Shown in pieces: positions 27,737-35,440 of a stretch of DNA of 64,000 nt. This stretch comes from Sphingobacterium sp. UBA4616. GTDB lineage: Bacteria; Bacteroidota; Bacteroidia; Sphingobacteriales; Sphingobacteriaceae. Location: positions 124,463-188,462 of the forward strand of contig DGIS01000034.1 of the NCBI GenBank assembly GCA_002386525.1, written 5' to 3'. Under the pieces are notes generated by a model. The model ran no database searches. It was not told where the DNA came from and was given only the letters and a program-made list of their open reading frames with translations. Every line of letters begins with the position of its first letter. Position 1 is the stretch's first letter. The translations under genes were made by a program, and so were the position numbers.

Positions 27737-28019
27737 ACCGTAAAAGGATTAAGTGTGCGTTTCAGTTAATTTATCAATAAATTTCGAGCTTTAGAAACAC
27801 TACTTACCAGTTGCGCTCTTACACGGTGGGCAACTCCTTTATTCCATTTTGACTACCATCTACAAGATGTACCTCTTGTGTTCGTTTGATGCCAAATCAC
27901 GTTCCACTTGTAATACTTTCCTGAGTAGACAGTTAGCCCCCAATAAACACTTTCATAATTAAAAAATTTCAGCTAATTTAAACTAAATATATCGGCAAGC
28001 AGGAACAAGCGCTAGAAAC
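27737..28019 (-). other. Leader of the decayed cassette with toxin-tip and core traces
   Basis: On the minus strand one frame reads GVAHRVRAQLVSSVSKARNL to a stop just before the pseudogene, which looks like a protein C-terminus. Further up, the DNA reads KWNVI and, in another frame, LASNEHKRYIL then stop. This resembles a decayed RHS core (RWNVID.LAE.xRRYSPY). The counterpart upstream of 25869 contains the same LASNxxKR trace. The stretch nearest 28019 shows nothing recognisable. Confidence 0.45.
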
Positions 28020-28478
28020 ATGAAAAACTTCGAAAGAATCGGAAACGAATACAAAATGAAACCCCAGCTAGGAACCTATGTGCCGTTAATCGGCATTTTT
28101 TCCATTATAATGATAGTGGGATTCGTAAAACTTCCCGAATCCTCTTTTAAATGGTGGATGCTCGGTATTTTGGTCATCCTAATAATTTCCCTGCTGCGAT
28201 CTTACTTTATCATCGATATGGAAAGAAGGGAAATGCGTGTACGTAAAGGTCTTGTAGGAAGGGAAGTAACTGTGCCACTTGATCGCCTAGAGGGATTTAC
28301 CATCCACAAACTCAAACAATATGGCTTCATTACCATTAGTGTATCTCTCATAGCACGCTATCGCAACGAGAATGGTAAAGAAAAAAGGGTACAGCTTGCA
28401 CAGAGTTATTTTACAAAGCCCATTCAGCGGATCTGTAATGAGATCGACGAAATTATCGGGGCGGGTGATGGCCGGTAA
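28020..28478 (+). CDS. Small membrane protein with a PH-like domain
   Basis: The 152-residue product has two hydrophobic helices (about 20 to 38 and 47 to 63), then a beta-rich domain that looks like a bacterial PH-type domain (YFIIDMERREMRVRKGLVGR, TVPLDRLEGFTI). It is convergent with the LytTR regulator, and the two 3' ends overlap by 26 bases. Its function is unknown; it may be an unrelated core gene that marks the end of the accessory island. Confidence 0.7.
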   Translation: MKNFERIGNEYKMKPQLGTYVPLIGIFSIIMIVGFVKLPESSFKWWMLGILVILIISLLRSYFIIDMERREMRVRKGLVGREVTVPLDRLEGFTIHKLKQYGFITISVSLIARYRNENGKEKRVQLAQSYFTKPIQRICNEIDEIIGAGDGR

Positions 28479-29190
28479 TATTCAAGATCGCTGCCATCAC
28501 ATCATCCCTTAAATTTCGGGCGATCGGAATTTTATATTCCCCCACATGTAACTGATTCCCTTCTATGATTGCTATTTTACTCTTATTGACCAGGTAGGAT
28601 CGGTGGCAGGCAATAAAGTGCTGAGCTGGCAGCATGCTTATCATCTGCTGTAGGCTGCAATAGGTCACTTCACGCGTATCTGAAGTATGCACGACCACAT
28701 AGTTACCCATACTCTGTACGAACAAGATATCCTGAATAAAGATCTTTTTTAACTGTTTGTCCACCTTCAGAAAGATATGCGCCTCCTGTGGATTTGCCAA
28801 CACGCCTGCCGAAGGAGCAGCGTTGCAGAGTACATCAAACGCCCGATTGGCCGCCTTAAAGAAGCGTTCAAAAGGCACAGGCTTTAACAGATAATCGACT
28901 ACTTCCAATTCGTACCCACGCAAAGCATACTTTTCGTAGGCCGACACCACGATAATCTTCGGCGGATTGCTTAAGCTCGCTATATAATCCAAACCCGATA
29001 TCTCGGGCATCTCGATATCAAGAAAGATCAGATCAAGGGGATGCAAACGCAGATATTGGCTCAATTCAATCGCATCTTCGCATTCCACAACAAGCTTCAA
29101 AAAATCTATTTTTGCTATATAAGATGCAATTCCCTTACGCGCAAAAGGCTCGTCGTCTACGATAGCACATTTGATCTCCATCATCATCAC
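28453..29190 (-). CDS. LytTR-family response regulator
   Basis: The 245-residue protein has a receiver domain (IKCAIVDDEPFARKG at the start; acceptor Asp in LIFLDIEMPEISG) and a C-terminal LytTR DNA-binding domain (ILFVQSMGNYVVVHT, FIACHRSYLVNKSKI). Four Met codons open the frame; the fourth, at 29181, is an alternative start. It follows directly after the stop of the kinase gene, so kinase and regulator form one unit. It probably controls the upstream outer-membrane protein gene, by position. Confidence 0.93.
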   Translation of the reverse strand: MMMMEIKCAIVDDEPFARKGIASYIAKIDFLKLVVECEDAIELSQYLRLHPLDLIFLDIEMPEISGLDYIASLSNPPKIIVVSAYEKYALRGYELEVVDYLLKPVPFERFFKAANRAFDVLCNAAPSAGVLANPQEAHIFLKVDKQLKKIFIQDILFVQSMGNYVVVHTSDTREVTYCSLQQMISMLPAQHFIACHRSYLVNKSKIAIIEGNQLHVGEYKIPIARNLRDDVMAAILNITGHHPPR

Positions 29191-30261
29191 TTATAAATCT
29201 AGTATTAATTCTGCCAAAAAACACGTTCCATCGGCATGCGTTTGCAAGGTGTGCCGATTCGGATAGCGCAATGCCAACCTCTTTTTCAGATTGGAAAGTC
29301 CAGCCCCTGACTCCGTTCGCTCAGTCCGCGGAATTGCTGACGCATCGGCAGCTGCCCCAGACAAACTGTTTGAAATACTAAAATAGATTTTAGTTCCTTC
29401 ACGCTTGAGGCAAATCGCAATCTCGTATGTTCCTCGCACATATTTAAAGGCATTCTCTATTAAAGGCTGAAACAGTAGAGGATAGATACGGACACCTGTC
29501 CAATCCTTTTCAATGTCGGTATGCACATGCAATCTTGCCGTCAGCCGCTGCTGCTGAAACGCTATGTACGATGTCAGAAATGCAAGTTCCTGCTCCATGG
29601 AGACCTCCTCATCCATCGTGTAAATCTGGTAGCGCAACAGTTCCGAAAGCTGCTCAACACTTTTTTTTGCTGTTGTATTGGATTCGTCAATCTGAAAATA
29701 AACGGTATTGAGTGCATTGAACAGGAAATGTGGATGATATTGACTTTTCAGCAACTGCAATTCAGTATCTAGCTTGTCCGCTTTGATCTGTTCAACGTAG
29801 ATGCGATTTTCGGCCATATTCCTGTCGCTGCGCTCGTTCCGCAAAAACATATAGTACAGCAGAAAGAGCGGCACATAAATCGCATTGACCAAGATATAAT
29901 CAATATAACCGTCACCCATATACACCCAGCCAAGGAGCTCCGACACATACACGGTTGGATTCAATAGACCCATTATCTGTACGACGGCAACCATATACTC
30001 TACCGCTACATTGGTTGTAACGGTAGGCTTTGCAGCAAATATTCTGCCCAGCCGCCGCCGCCACAATAAGGTGATCACATAACAAAAAATCACCGAGATG
30101 AGCAGCCCGACCGAATGGATCTTAACACCCCCAGACCAAAATTCATTTTTCTTCGTTAAATCGGTCACCACGCGAAGAATATTGAAAGAAGCGATTCCCC
30201 AAAGCGCCGGGCCTAGATAAGGTATGGGATTTACACTTAGTTTTGCAATGCTCGCTCTCAT
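29191..30261 (-). CDS. LytS-type sensor histidine kinase
   Basis: The 356-residue protein has several N-terminal transmembrane helices and a His_kinase domain with the phospho-acceptor motif SQYHPHFLFNALNTVYFQID-like text, followed by a GHKL ATPase domain (LIENAFKYV, GAGLSNLKKRL). It is the partner of the LytTR response regulator encoded next. The gene begins four bases after the stop of the outer-membrane barrel gene, suggesting a three-gene operon. The signal it senses is unknown. Confidence 0.92.
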   Translation of the reverse strand: MRASIAKLSVNPIPYLGPALWGIASFNILRVVTDLTKKNEFWSGGVKIHSVGLLISVIFCYVITLLWRRRLGRIFAAKPTVTTNVAVEYMVAVVQIMGLLNPTVYVSELLGWVYMGDGYIDYILVNAIYVPLFLLYYMFLRNERSDRNMAENRIYVEQIKADKLDTELQLLKSQYHPHFLFNALNTVYFQIDESNTTAKKSVEQLSELLRYQIYTMDEEVSMEQELAFLTSYIAFQQQRLTARLHVHTDIEKDWTGVRIYPLLFQPLIENAFKYVRGTYEIAICLKREGTKIYFSISNSLSGAAADASAIPRTERTESGAGLSNLKKRLALRYPNRHTLQTHADGTCFLAELILDL

Positions 30262-30265
30262 GATA

Positions 30266-32491
30266 TCAATAATTAATCCGGTTACCTTCTTCTAAACGGT
30301 CGTTGCCAGGCACGCTCTTTAGATTATCGTTCTTTCCGCGGTGTAATCGATAGGAAAGATTGATCCCCACGGATCTGCTATCGTACAACTCCCGGTATTT
30401 GCCTTCCATAGCGTCACTACTAAAGGTTATTTGAGGCCTGTTTGTCCGGAAAAGGTCATTGCCATAAATATACAAAGTTAATTTATCTTGCAAGAAGGTT
30501 TTTCGTACTCCGGTATTCATCGACCAGAGGGAAGCAATAGTAGCCTGCCCCTCGGCAGTAGCGCCATTCCAGAAACCGTTGAGGTCTAAACTGAGTTTAA
30601 AAGGCAGACTGATAGTATTCTGGACTTGCAAAGAAGGGACAAGCCGCCTATTTTGCTGCATATCGTTTCCTGCAAGCCATTCAAAACTACTGTACATCAG
30701 GTTTCCATTCAGCTGGATGTTCCACTTTTTGACGGGAGAAATATTGGCGGCATTAAACCGCAGCCCCACCGTAGATGCATGTTCCAGGTTCATCGGCATC
30801 ACAATAGTCCGCCTTTGTTCGTCCAGGTTGTAGCTCTTGCTGATCGCATTTTGCCGTTGGCTATAGCGTAACTGCAGTGAATACGAATTTTTAAACAACC
30901 AGGTAAGCTCCATATTGTTGCCAAATTCGGGTTTCAATGCCGGATTTCCTTTCTCATACAAATAAGGGTCGTTTACTTCAACGAATGGGCTCAAGTCTTT
31001 AAAGTTGGGCCGGTTGACCCGCCTATGGTAATTGACCGAAAGCTTTTGCTCTGCATCCAGTGCATAAGTGACGGTAAGGTTGGGGAAGAAGTTGCTATAG
31101 GATCTTTGTACGGTAAAAGCTGTATCCAGTTCATGTGCCGTGGTGCTCTTAAAAGCAGCATCCTCAAAACGTAGTCCCAGATCGATCTGAAAAGCGTCCG
31201 ATGGGTTGTACCGCGTTTGCATAAAAAGTGCTTTTAGCTGCTCCTCGTGACCGAACGTATTGCTTAGCTCGGGACGCACCTGCCAATGCTTATCAGCTGC
31301 CTGCTGAAACAATGAACGGGTATGCATGTCAACCTGCGTCAATTTTCCTCCAAAGGAAGCCGCCACATTTGGTCGGATGTCAAGCAGGTATTTCGATTGT
31401 ATGGTTGTAATCGTAACCTTTCCCCCCGTCTCACCGCGCAGCTCCTGCTGGGAGGCCATCGCTGATCCGTCAGCACCAAATTTATCCAACAGTTGATCTT
31501 GAGTTTCCGCTTGCCTAAACTGTTGCCGGTCAACATAATTCTCCCATTTGGAACCTGTACCGAGCTGTAGCGTTACATGTGCTCCTGTGCTAAAATTCTT
31601 AAAAGTATGCTTTAAGATATTCGCAGTTGCTATGCTGGAATCTGGCTGTGAAGCGCTGTAAAAAAAATGAGAACGGACAGCTTCCTGTTTGGTCCGCTCA
31701 TGATTGTTGGTAAGTACATAGCCCCCTATTTTCACGTTTTCATTGGGCGTATAGTCGAGCGTGCCGTTGTAATAATGATTGTGGTATTTTCTTTTTCTTA
31801 CGGCATCCATATCCAATCGTAACGCATCGCTACCCATATCCATGCTACGGTTGATATACCGGGTGGAATTGACAGCAATCAATTCGGTACCTTCCCCATA
31901 CGAATACGTATGTGACGTCGTCCACTTGGACGCATTGGCGGTCACGGCGATATTTTGATAAGTACGGCTATATTTCCCCTGTTCGGCATTGGTTGATAAA
32001 GAAACACTGAGGCCCGGGGCCGTCCTGTTGATCCGTTTCAGATTGATAAAGCGGGCATCACCATTGGCATCCATTGTAGCATCTGGTTGCGTAACAAGTT
32101 CGACAACATCGAGCGATGCGGCTGGCATGGAGGCCAAAAAACTGATCAGATTTTCGCCATCCATAAAATTTGTCTTTCCATCCACCAGCAGCTGAATGCC
32201 CGCTTGCCCGTTTAAACTGATCGTACCATTGGCTAATATACTCACGCCGGGCATTCTGCGCAGCAGCTCCAGCGCGCTCCCCGATGAACCGGCACTCCCT
32301 TTGGTCACCTGATAAGTCAGCTTACCAGGAGCAATTTTAAGGGGATTTACCCGCCCCGACACTTCAACCTCGCTCAACCGTATTGACTTAAGGGTAGTGG
32401 TATCCTGTAAAAACAAATTGGTCTCTCCATACGCCGAACTGCAGGCAAATAGCATCGCTGCAAACTGTATATAAATAAATTTTGTGGTCAT
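30266..32491 (-). CDS. Outer-membrane beta-barrel protein, TonB-receptor-like
   Basis: The 741-residue protein has a signal peptide (FACSSAYGE), a plug-like domain (ALELLRRMPGVSILANGTIS, LLVDGKT) and a long barrel typical of the Bacteroidota outer-membrane beta-barrel family related to TonB receptors. There is no carboxypeptidase-like N-terminal domain. It is first in an operon with a LytS-type kinase and LytTR regulator. The substrate is unknown. Only 26 bases separate its start from the divergent small gene at 32518. Confidence 0.88.
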   Translation of the reverse strand: MTTKFIYIQFAAMLFACSSAYGETNLFLQDTTTLKSIRLSEVEVSGRVNPLKIAPGKLTYQVTKGSAGSSGSALELLRRMPGVSILANGTISLNGQAGIQLLVDGKTNFMDGENLISFLASMPAASLDVVELVTQPDATMDANGDARFINLKRINRTAPGLSVSLSTNAEQGKYSRTYQNIAVTANASKWTTSHTYSYGEGTELIAVNSTRYINRSMDMGSDALRLDMDAVRKRKYHNHYYNGTLDYTPNENVKIGGYVLTNNHERTKQEAVRSHFFYSASQPDSSIATANILKHTFKNFSTGAHVTLQLGTGSKWENYVDRQQFRQAETQDQLLDKFGADGSAMASQQELRGETGGKVTITTIQSKYLLDIRPNVAASFGGKLTQVDMHTRSLFQQAADKHWQVRPELSNTFGHEEQLKALFMQTRYNPSDAFQIDLGLRFEDAAFKSTTAHELDTAFTVQRSYSNFFPNLTVTYALDAEQKLSVNYHRRVNRPNFKDLSPFVEVNDPYLYEKGNPALKPEFGNNMELTWLFKNSYSLQLRYSQRQNAISKSYNLDEQRRTIVMPMNLEHASTVGLRFNAANISPVKKWNIQLNGNLMYSSFEWLAGNDMQQNRRLVPSLQVQNTISLPFKLSLDLNGFWNGATAEGQATIASLWSMNTGVRKTFLQDKLTLYIYGNDLFRTNRPQITFSSDAMEGKYRELYDSRSVGINLSYRLHRGKNDNLKSVPGNDRLEEGNRINY

Positions 32492-32517
32492 TATTCGTAT
32501 TTCTTAATTTGATACGA

Positions 32518-32736
32518 ATGTATTGCCCAAATTGCGGTTACCTAAATAATTTATTCGAACAGTACGATCGACGTGACGAACGGCAAAAGTTACGAGGAGA
32601 GCTATTCAAAAAGTTGCAGTTCGTCCGCAGCAAAAAATTTAGGCAGGTTACTGTTGAAGATTGCAAGACAATCTTCTCTGAAGTCCGGTGTGTATTGAAC
32701 GATTTGCATGAGTTCCTTTTAGCTATGCGAATGTAA
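32518..32736 (+). CDS. Small protein with a CPxCG zinc motif
   Basis: The frame reaches back to 32482, but the Met at 32518 gives a sensible start (MYCPNCGYLNNLFEQYDRRD) and avoids overlapping the outer-membrane gene. The 72-residue product has a CPNCG knuckle and a helical charged body with two more Cys. A strong terminator hairpin begins six bases after the stop, which supports a real gene. Its function is unknown. Confidence 0.5.
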   Translation: MYCPNCGYLNNLFEQYDRRDERQKLRGELFKKLQFVRSKKFRQVTVEDCKTIFSEVRCVLNDLHEFLLAMRM

Positions 32737-32741
32737 CAAAT

Positions 32742-32772
32742 AAACGCCTGAATTGCTAGGTTCAGGCGTTTT
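32742..32772. terminator. Bidirectional intrinsic terminator
   Basis: An 11-base stem (AAACGCCTGAA with TTCAGGCGTTT) and an 8-base loop are flanked by A- and T-rich runs. It lies between the small plus-strand gene and the TlpA-like minus-strand gene, which converge, so it can serve both. Confidence 0.85.
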
Positions 32773-32784
32773 CGTTATTGGCTT

Positions 32785-33936
32785 TTACTTCCAGTTTTTG
32801 ATAATTTCGCTTATCTTTTCAAAGGAGGTTTCTCCGCCGCCGGTACTTCGGTATACGATGGTTCCGTTAGGATCCACGAGGATCTTTGTTGGAAATCCAG
32901 TGACATTCAGACGCAGTACATAATTGTTGCTTCCTTTGTCGTTCAATATATGCGCCCAGTTGAGGTTGTGCTGCTCGATGGCTTTTCGCCAGCTGTCATT
33001 TTTATCGGACGCAATGCCCAGCACACGCAGTTGATCGGGGTAGCTGTCTCTCAATTTTTTCAGATCAGGGACATCGGCCATACATGGGCCACACCATGAG
33101 CCCCAAAAATCGATGAGGTAAAATTTCCCCTTCCAGCTGTTGGAGTCAAACACCTGTCCGTCATATGTATTCCTGGTGTTTATCTGGAATATGGACTTGC
33201 CTACATCATATTTACTTCCCGCTACACGGTTCTTTAAAATCGTATAGAACGGAGAGCTTTGGTACGCCTTAGCTACAGTAGGTAATAAAGCCTCCACTGT
33301 CTCGATCGTCACAATCTCCCTGATCAGCATATCTTCCAGGTAATAGAGTCCGGCTATTGACGAAATATTCTTCTTTAAAAAGTCCTTCAAGTATTTTTCG
33401 GCTTCGGAATCGATCCGTTCTTGTTCGGCTTCAAGACGCTTTTTGAGCGCTTCTTCTACCGTATCTTTTGCCAGTTTCAGTTCAATGTTTGCCGATTTAT
33501 TCAACAAGGGGTGATAGCCCTTATTGAGTTTACTGATGACATCATTTTCTTTATCCCCACTCGGATATACTTCAGCAAAATCAGACAGCTTTCCTTTCAG
33601 TAATATTTTACCACCCGGCATGGCGACAAACCAGATGGATTGGCTTTTGACAGGAATGTAACCTCGGTCGACACGCTTATAAAGCGATTCGGTCGGAAGG
33701 GTTAGGCGTATGATCAGCGGTACGGAAGTGGTATCCTGATAGTATATCTGTCCTTTTTTAGTGCTGCCTTTTTTAAAGACGACATCTGAGATCCCATTCC
33801 AGATGGTCATGTTGTAGGTACTGTCTTTCAAGTCGGTAATCTTGGAAGCGACTGTAAAGGTTTTGACCTGTCCGAAGCTATATAGGCAGCTCGCTATCAA
33901 CAGGCTTATTGTGATTACTATATTTTTGAATTTCAT
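32785..33936 (-). CDS. TlpA-like thioredoxin-fold protein with N-terminal DUF4369-like domain
   Basis: The 383-residue protein has a signal peptide (SCLYSFGQ), an N-terminal beta-rich domain of the DUF4369 kind, a charged helical linker (about 150 to 200) and a C-terminal thioredoxin fold with active site WCGPC (Cys about 282 and 285) and cis-Pro segment VTGFPTKILVD. It should act in the periplasm as a thiol-disulfide reductase. It is the last gene of the sigma-FecR-SusC-SusD operon, where such proteins are common; the benefit to SusCD function is unclear. Confidence 0.92.
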   Translation of the reverse strand: MKFKNIVITISLLIASCLYSFGQVKTFTVASKITDLKDSTYNMTIWNGISDVVFKKGSTKKGQIYYQDTTSVPLIIRLTLPTESLYKRVDRGYIPVKSQSIWFVAMPGGKILLKGKLSDFAEVYPSGDKENDVISKLNKGYHPLLNKSANIELKLAKDTVEEALKKRLEAEQERIDSEAEKYLKDFLKKNISSIAGLYYLEDMLIREIVTIETVEALLPTVAKAYQSSPFYTILKNRVAGSKYDVGKSIFQINTRNTYDGQVFDSNSWKGKFYLIDFWGSWCGPCMADVPDLKKLRDSYPDQLRVLGIASDKNDSWRKAIEQHNLNWAHILNDKGSNNYVLRLNVTGFPTKILVDPNGTIVYRSTGGGETSFEKISEIIKNWK

Positions 33937-33964
33937 GACGTAATGTATAATCGTATTTCATGTT

Positions 33965-35428
33965 TTAATAAGGATTCTGCTGGATCTGTCCCTTGCTGGC
34001 ATCGATCTCCACACCGTTGATCGGTACGACCAAATGCTTACTTTCGAGGGTATAAATTTGGGGTGTAGAGAGGTCGACTCCTGTTCTATTGACTTGGTAA
34101 AAGTCTCTCTTTACGGTAATATTATCCGCAGCGTAGTCGTTGACACTAAATCGGCGTATATCGTACCATCGCATCACAAAAGGAAGTTCACGGCGTCTTT
34201 CAGCCAGCACCTGTTTAATCGCTTCATCCTTGTTAGCTGCCGTAAGTGCACTATAGGTGGACATCCGTTTTTGACGTAGGGTATTGACCGCCAATAAGGC
34301 ATTCTGAACATCTCCCTGACGGGCCAGCACCTCGGCTTTATTAAGAAGCATTTCGGCTCTCGTCGGACCTGAAACTAAGATGCTCCCGTCGGTAAACATG
34401 GTGTACCGATACGCAGCTGGTGTCACGACATTGAAACGCCGGCCGCCATTCGGAATCATCAGATGCTTGTAACGGAGATCGTTGGTCTGATCGTACAGCG
34501 CTATCAGTGCGCTACTGGGCAAATACCATTGTTCACCGGTATATTGATAACGGCTGTAGTAAAGCTCGCTCCAATAGAGATATTTCGCGGCATTCCAGTC
34601 GTTTAATTGACTGTACCGGAGCGTTGCCGCTGGATTGCTGTAAGAGACGCTTCTGCCCGGAAGTATGGTATTATAGTCCACTAAACTTACGGTAGCCGAC
34701 TCCAGTGCCTTGTTTGATTCGGCTAAGCTCTTATCGTAGTCACCCGTAAATAAATAGTACCGGCTCATGAAAGCTGAAATAGCTTTCTGGCTTACCCGCC
34801 AGGTCTTTCTAGGATCGACATCGGCTTCAGCCACTTTCTTTGCTGCTTCAATATCTGCCAGAATGAAATCGTAAGTTTCCTGAAGTGTGGCCCGTTTTAG
34901 CGATTCTTCGTAATCTACGGTACGCTTTAACGGCAGTCCTAAACTATTCATATTCGCCGCAGCATAAGGCGCACAATAGTTATTGACTAAGATCCAATAA
35001 GACATCGCCCGGATAAAATGGGCATCCGCTTTAACCCTTCGGCGACTGGCTTCATCACCGCTAACCAGGTCGATGTTTTTTAAAATGACATTTGCGGTGA
35101 AAATCTTTTTGAATTCTCCAGTCCACAGCTCGTCAGTAGCGAGGTTTTCAATACCCGCTGTAGATGACACATAACGCTGAAGACTATTGACTGTAAAAGC
35201 CGTGACGTTATTTTTATACAGCTCCTTGCTGATCTCCGTATCGTCGGTCGAATAGGTAGCCGTAAAGTTAGTTTCTTTCGAAAACTCGGTAGCATTATTG
35301 ACCAAAGCTTCTAACTGCTCCACGGTTTTGATACTAGCCTGTTTCTTGGGCTCTTCGGATAGGTATTTTTTGCAGCTTGCGGTCGTCAGTATGGCAGCGG
35401 CAAACCCGATATATAGGAACACTCTCAT
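33965..35428 (-). CDS. SusD/RagB-family outer-membrane lipoprotein
   Basis: The 487-residue protein has lipobox TTASC (Cys about 19) and a SusD-type helical body (ADAHFIRAMSYWILVNNYCA, LLNKAEVLARQGD, RELPFVMRWYDIRRF). It ends GQIQQNPY. It is the surface lid for the SusC transporter encoded 12 bases upstream. It belongs to the subgroup associated with FecI/FecR control and a downstream TlpA-like protein. Confidence 0.93.
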   Translation of the reverse strand: MRVFLYIGFAAAILTTASCKKYLSEEPKKQASIKTVEQLEALVNNATEFSKETNFTATYSTDDTEISKELYKNNVTAFTVNSLQRYVSSTAGIENLATDELWTGEFKKIFTANVILKNIDLVSGDEASRRRVKADAHFIRAMSYWILVNNYCAPYAAANMNSLGLPLKRTVDYEESLKRATLQETYDFILADIEAAKKVAEADVDPRKTWRVSQKAISAFMSRYYLFTGDYDKSLAESNKALESATVSLVDYNTILPGRSVSYSNPAATLRYSQLNDWNAAKYLYWSELYYSRYQYTGEQWYLPSSALIALYDQTNDLRYKHLMIPNGGRRFNVVTPAAYRYTMFTDGSILVSGPTRAEMLLNKAEVLARQGDVQNALLAVNTLRQKRMSTYSALTAANKDEAIKQVLAERRRELPFVMRWYDIRRFSVNDYAADNITVKRDFYQVNRTGVDLSTPQIYTLESKHLVVPINGVEIDASKGQIQQNPY

Positions 35429-35440
35429 GTTTTTCTGTTA

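Noticed and set aside
20316..28019. CRISPR array or prophage as explanation of the AT-rich island
   Set aside because: The repeats occur in pairs with long unequal spacing and overlap coding ends; there are no regular spacers, cas genes or phage structural genes.
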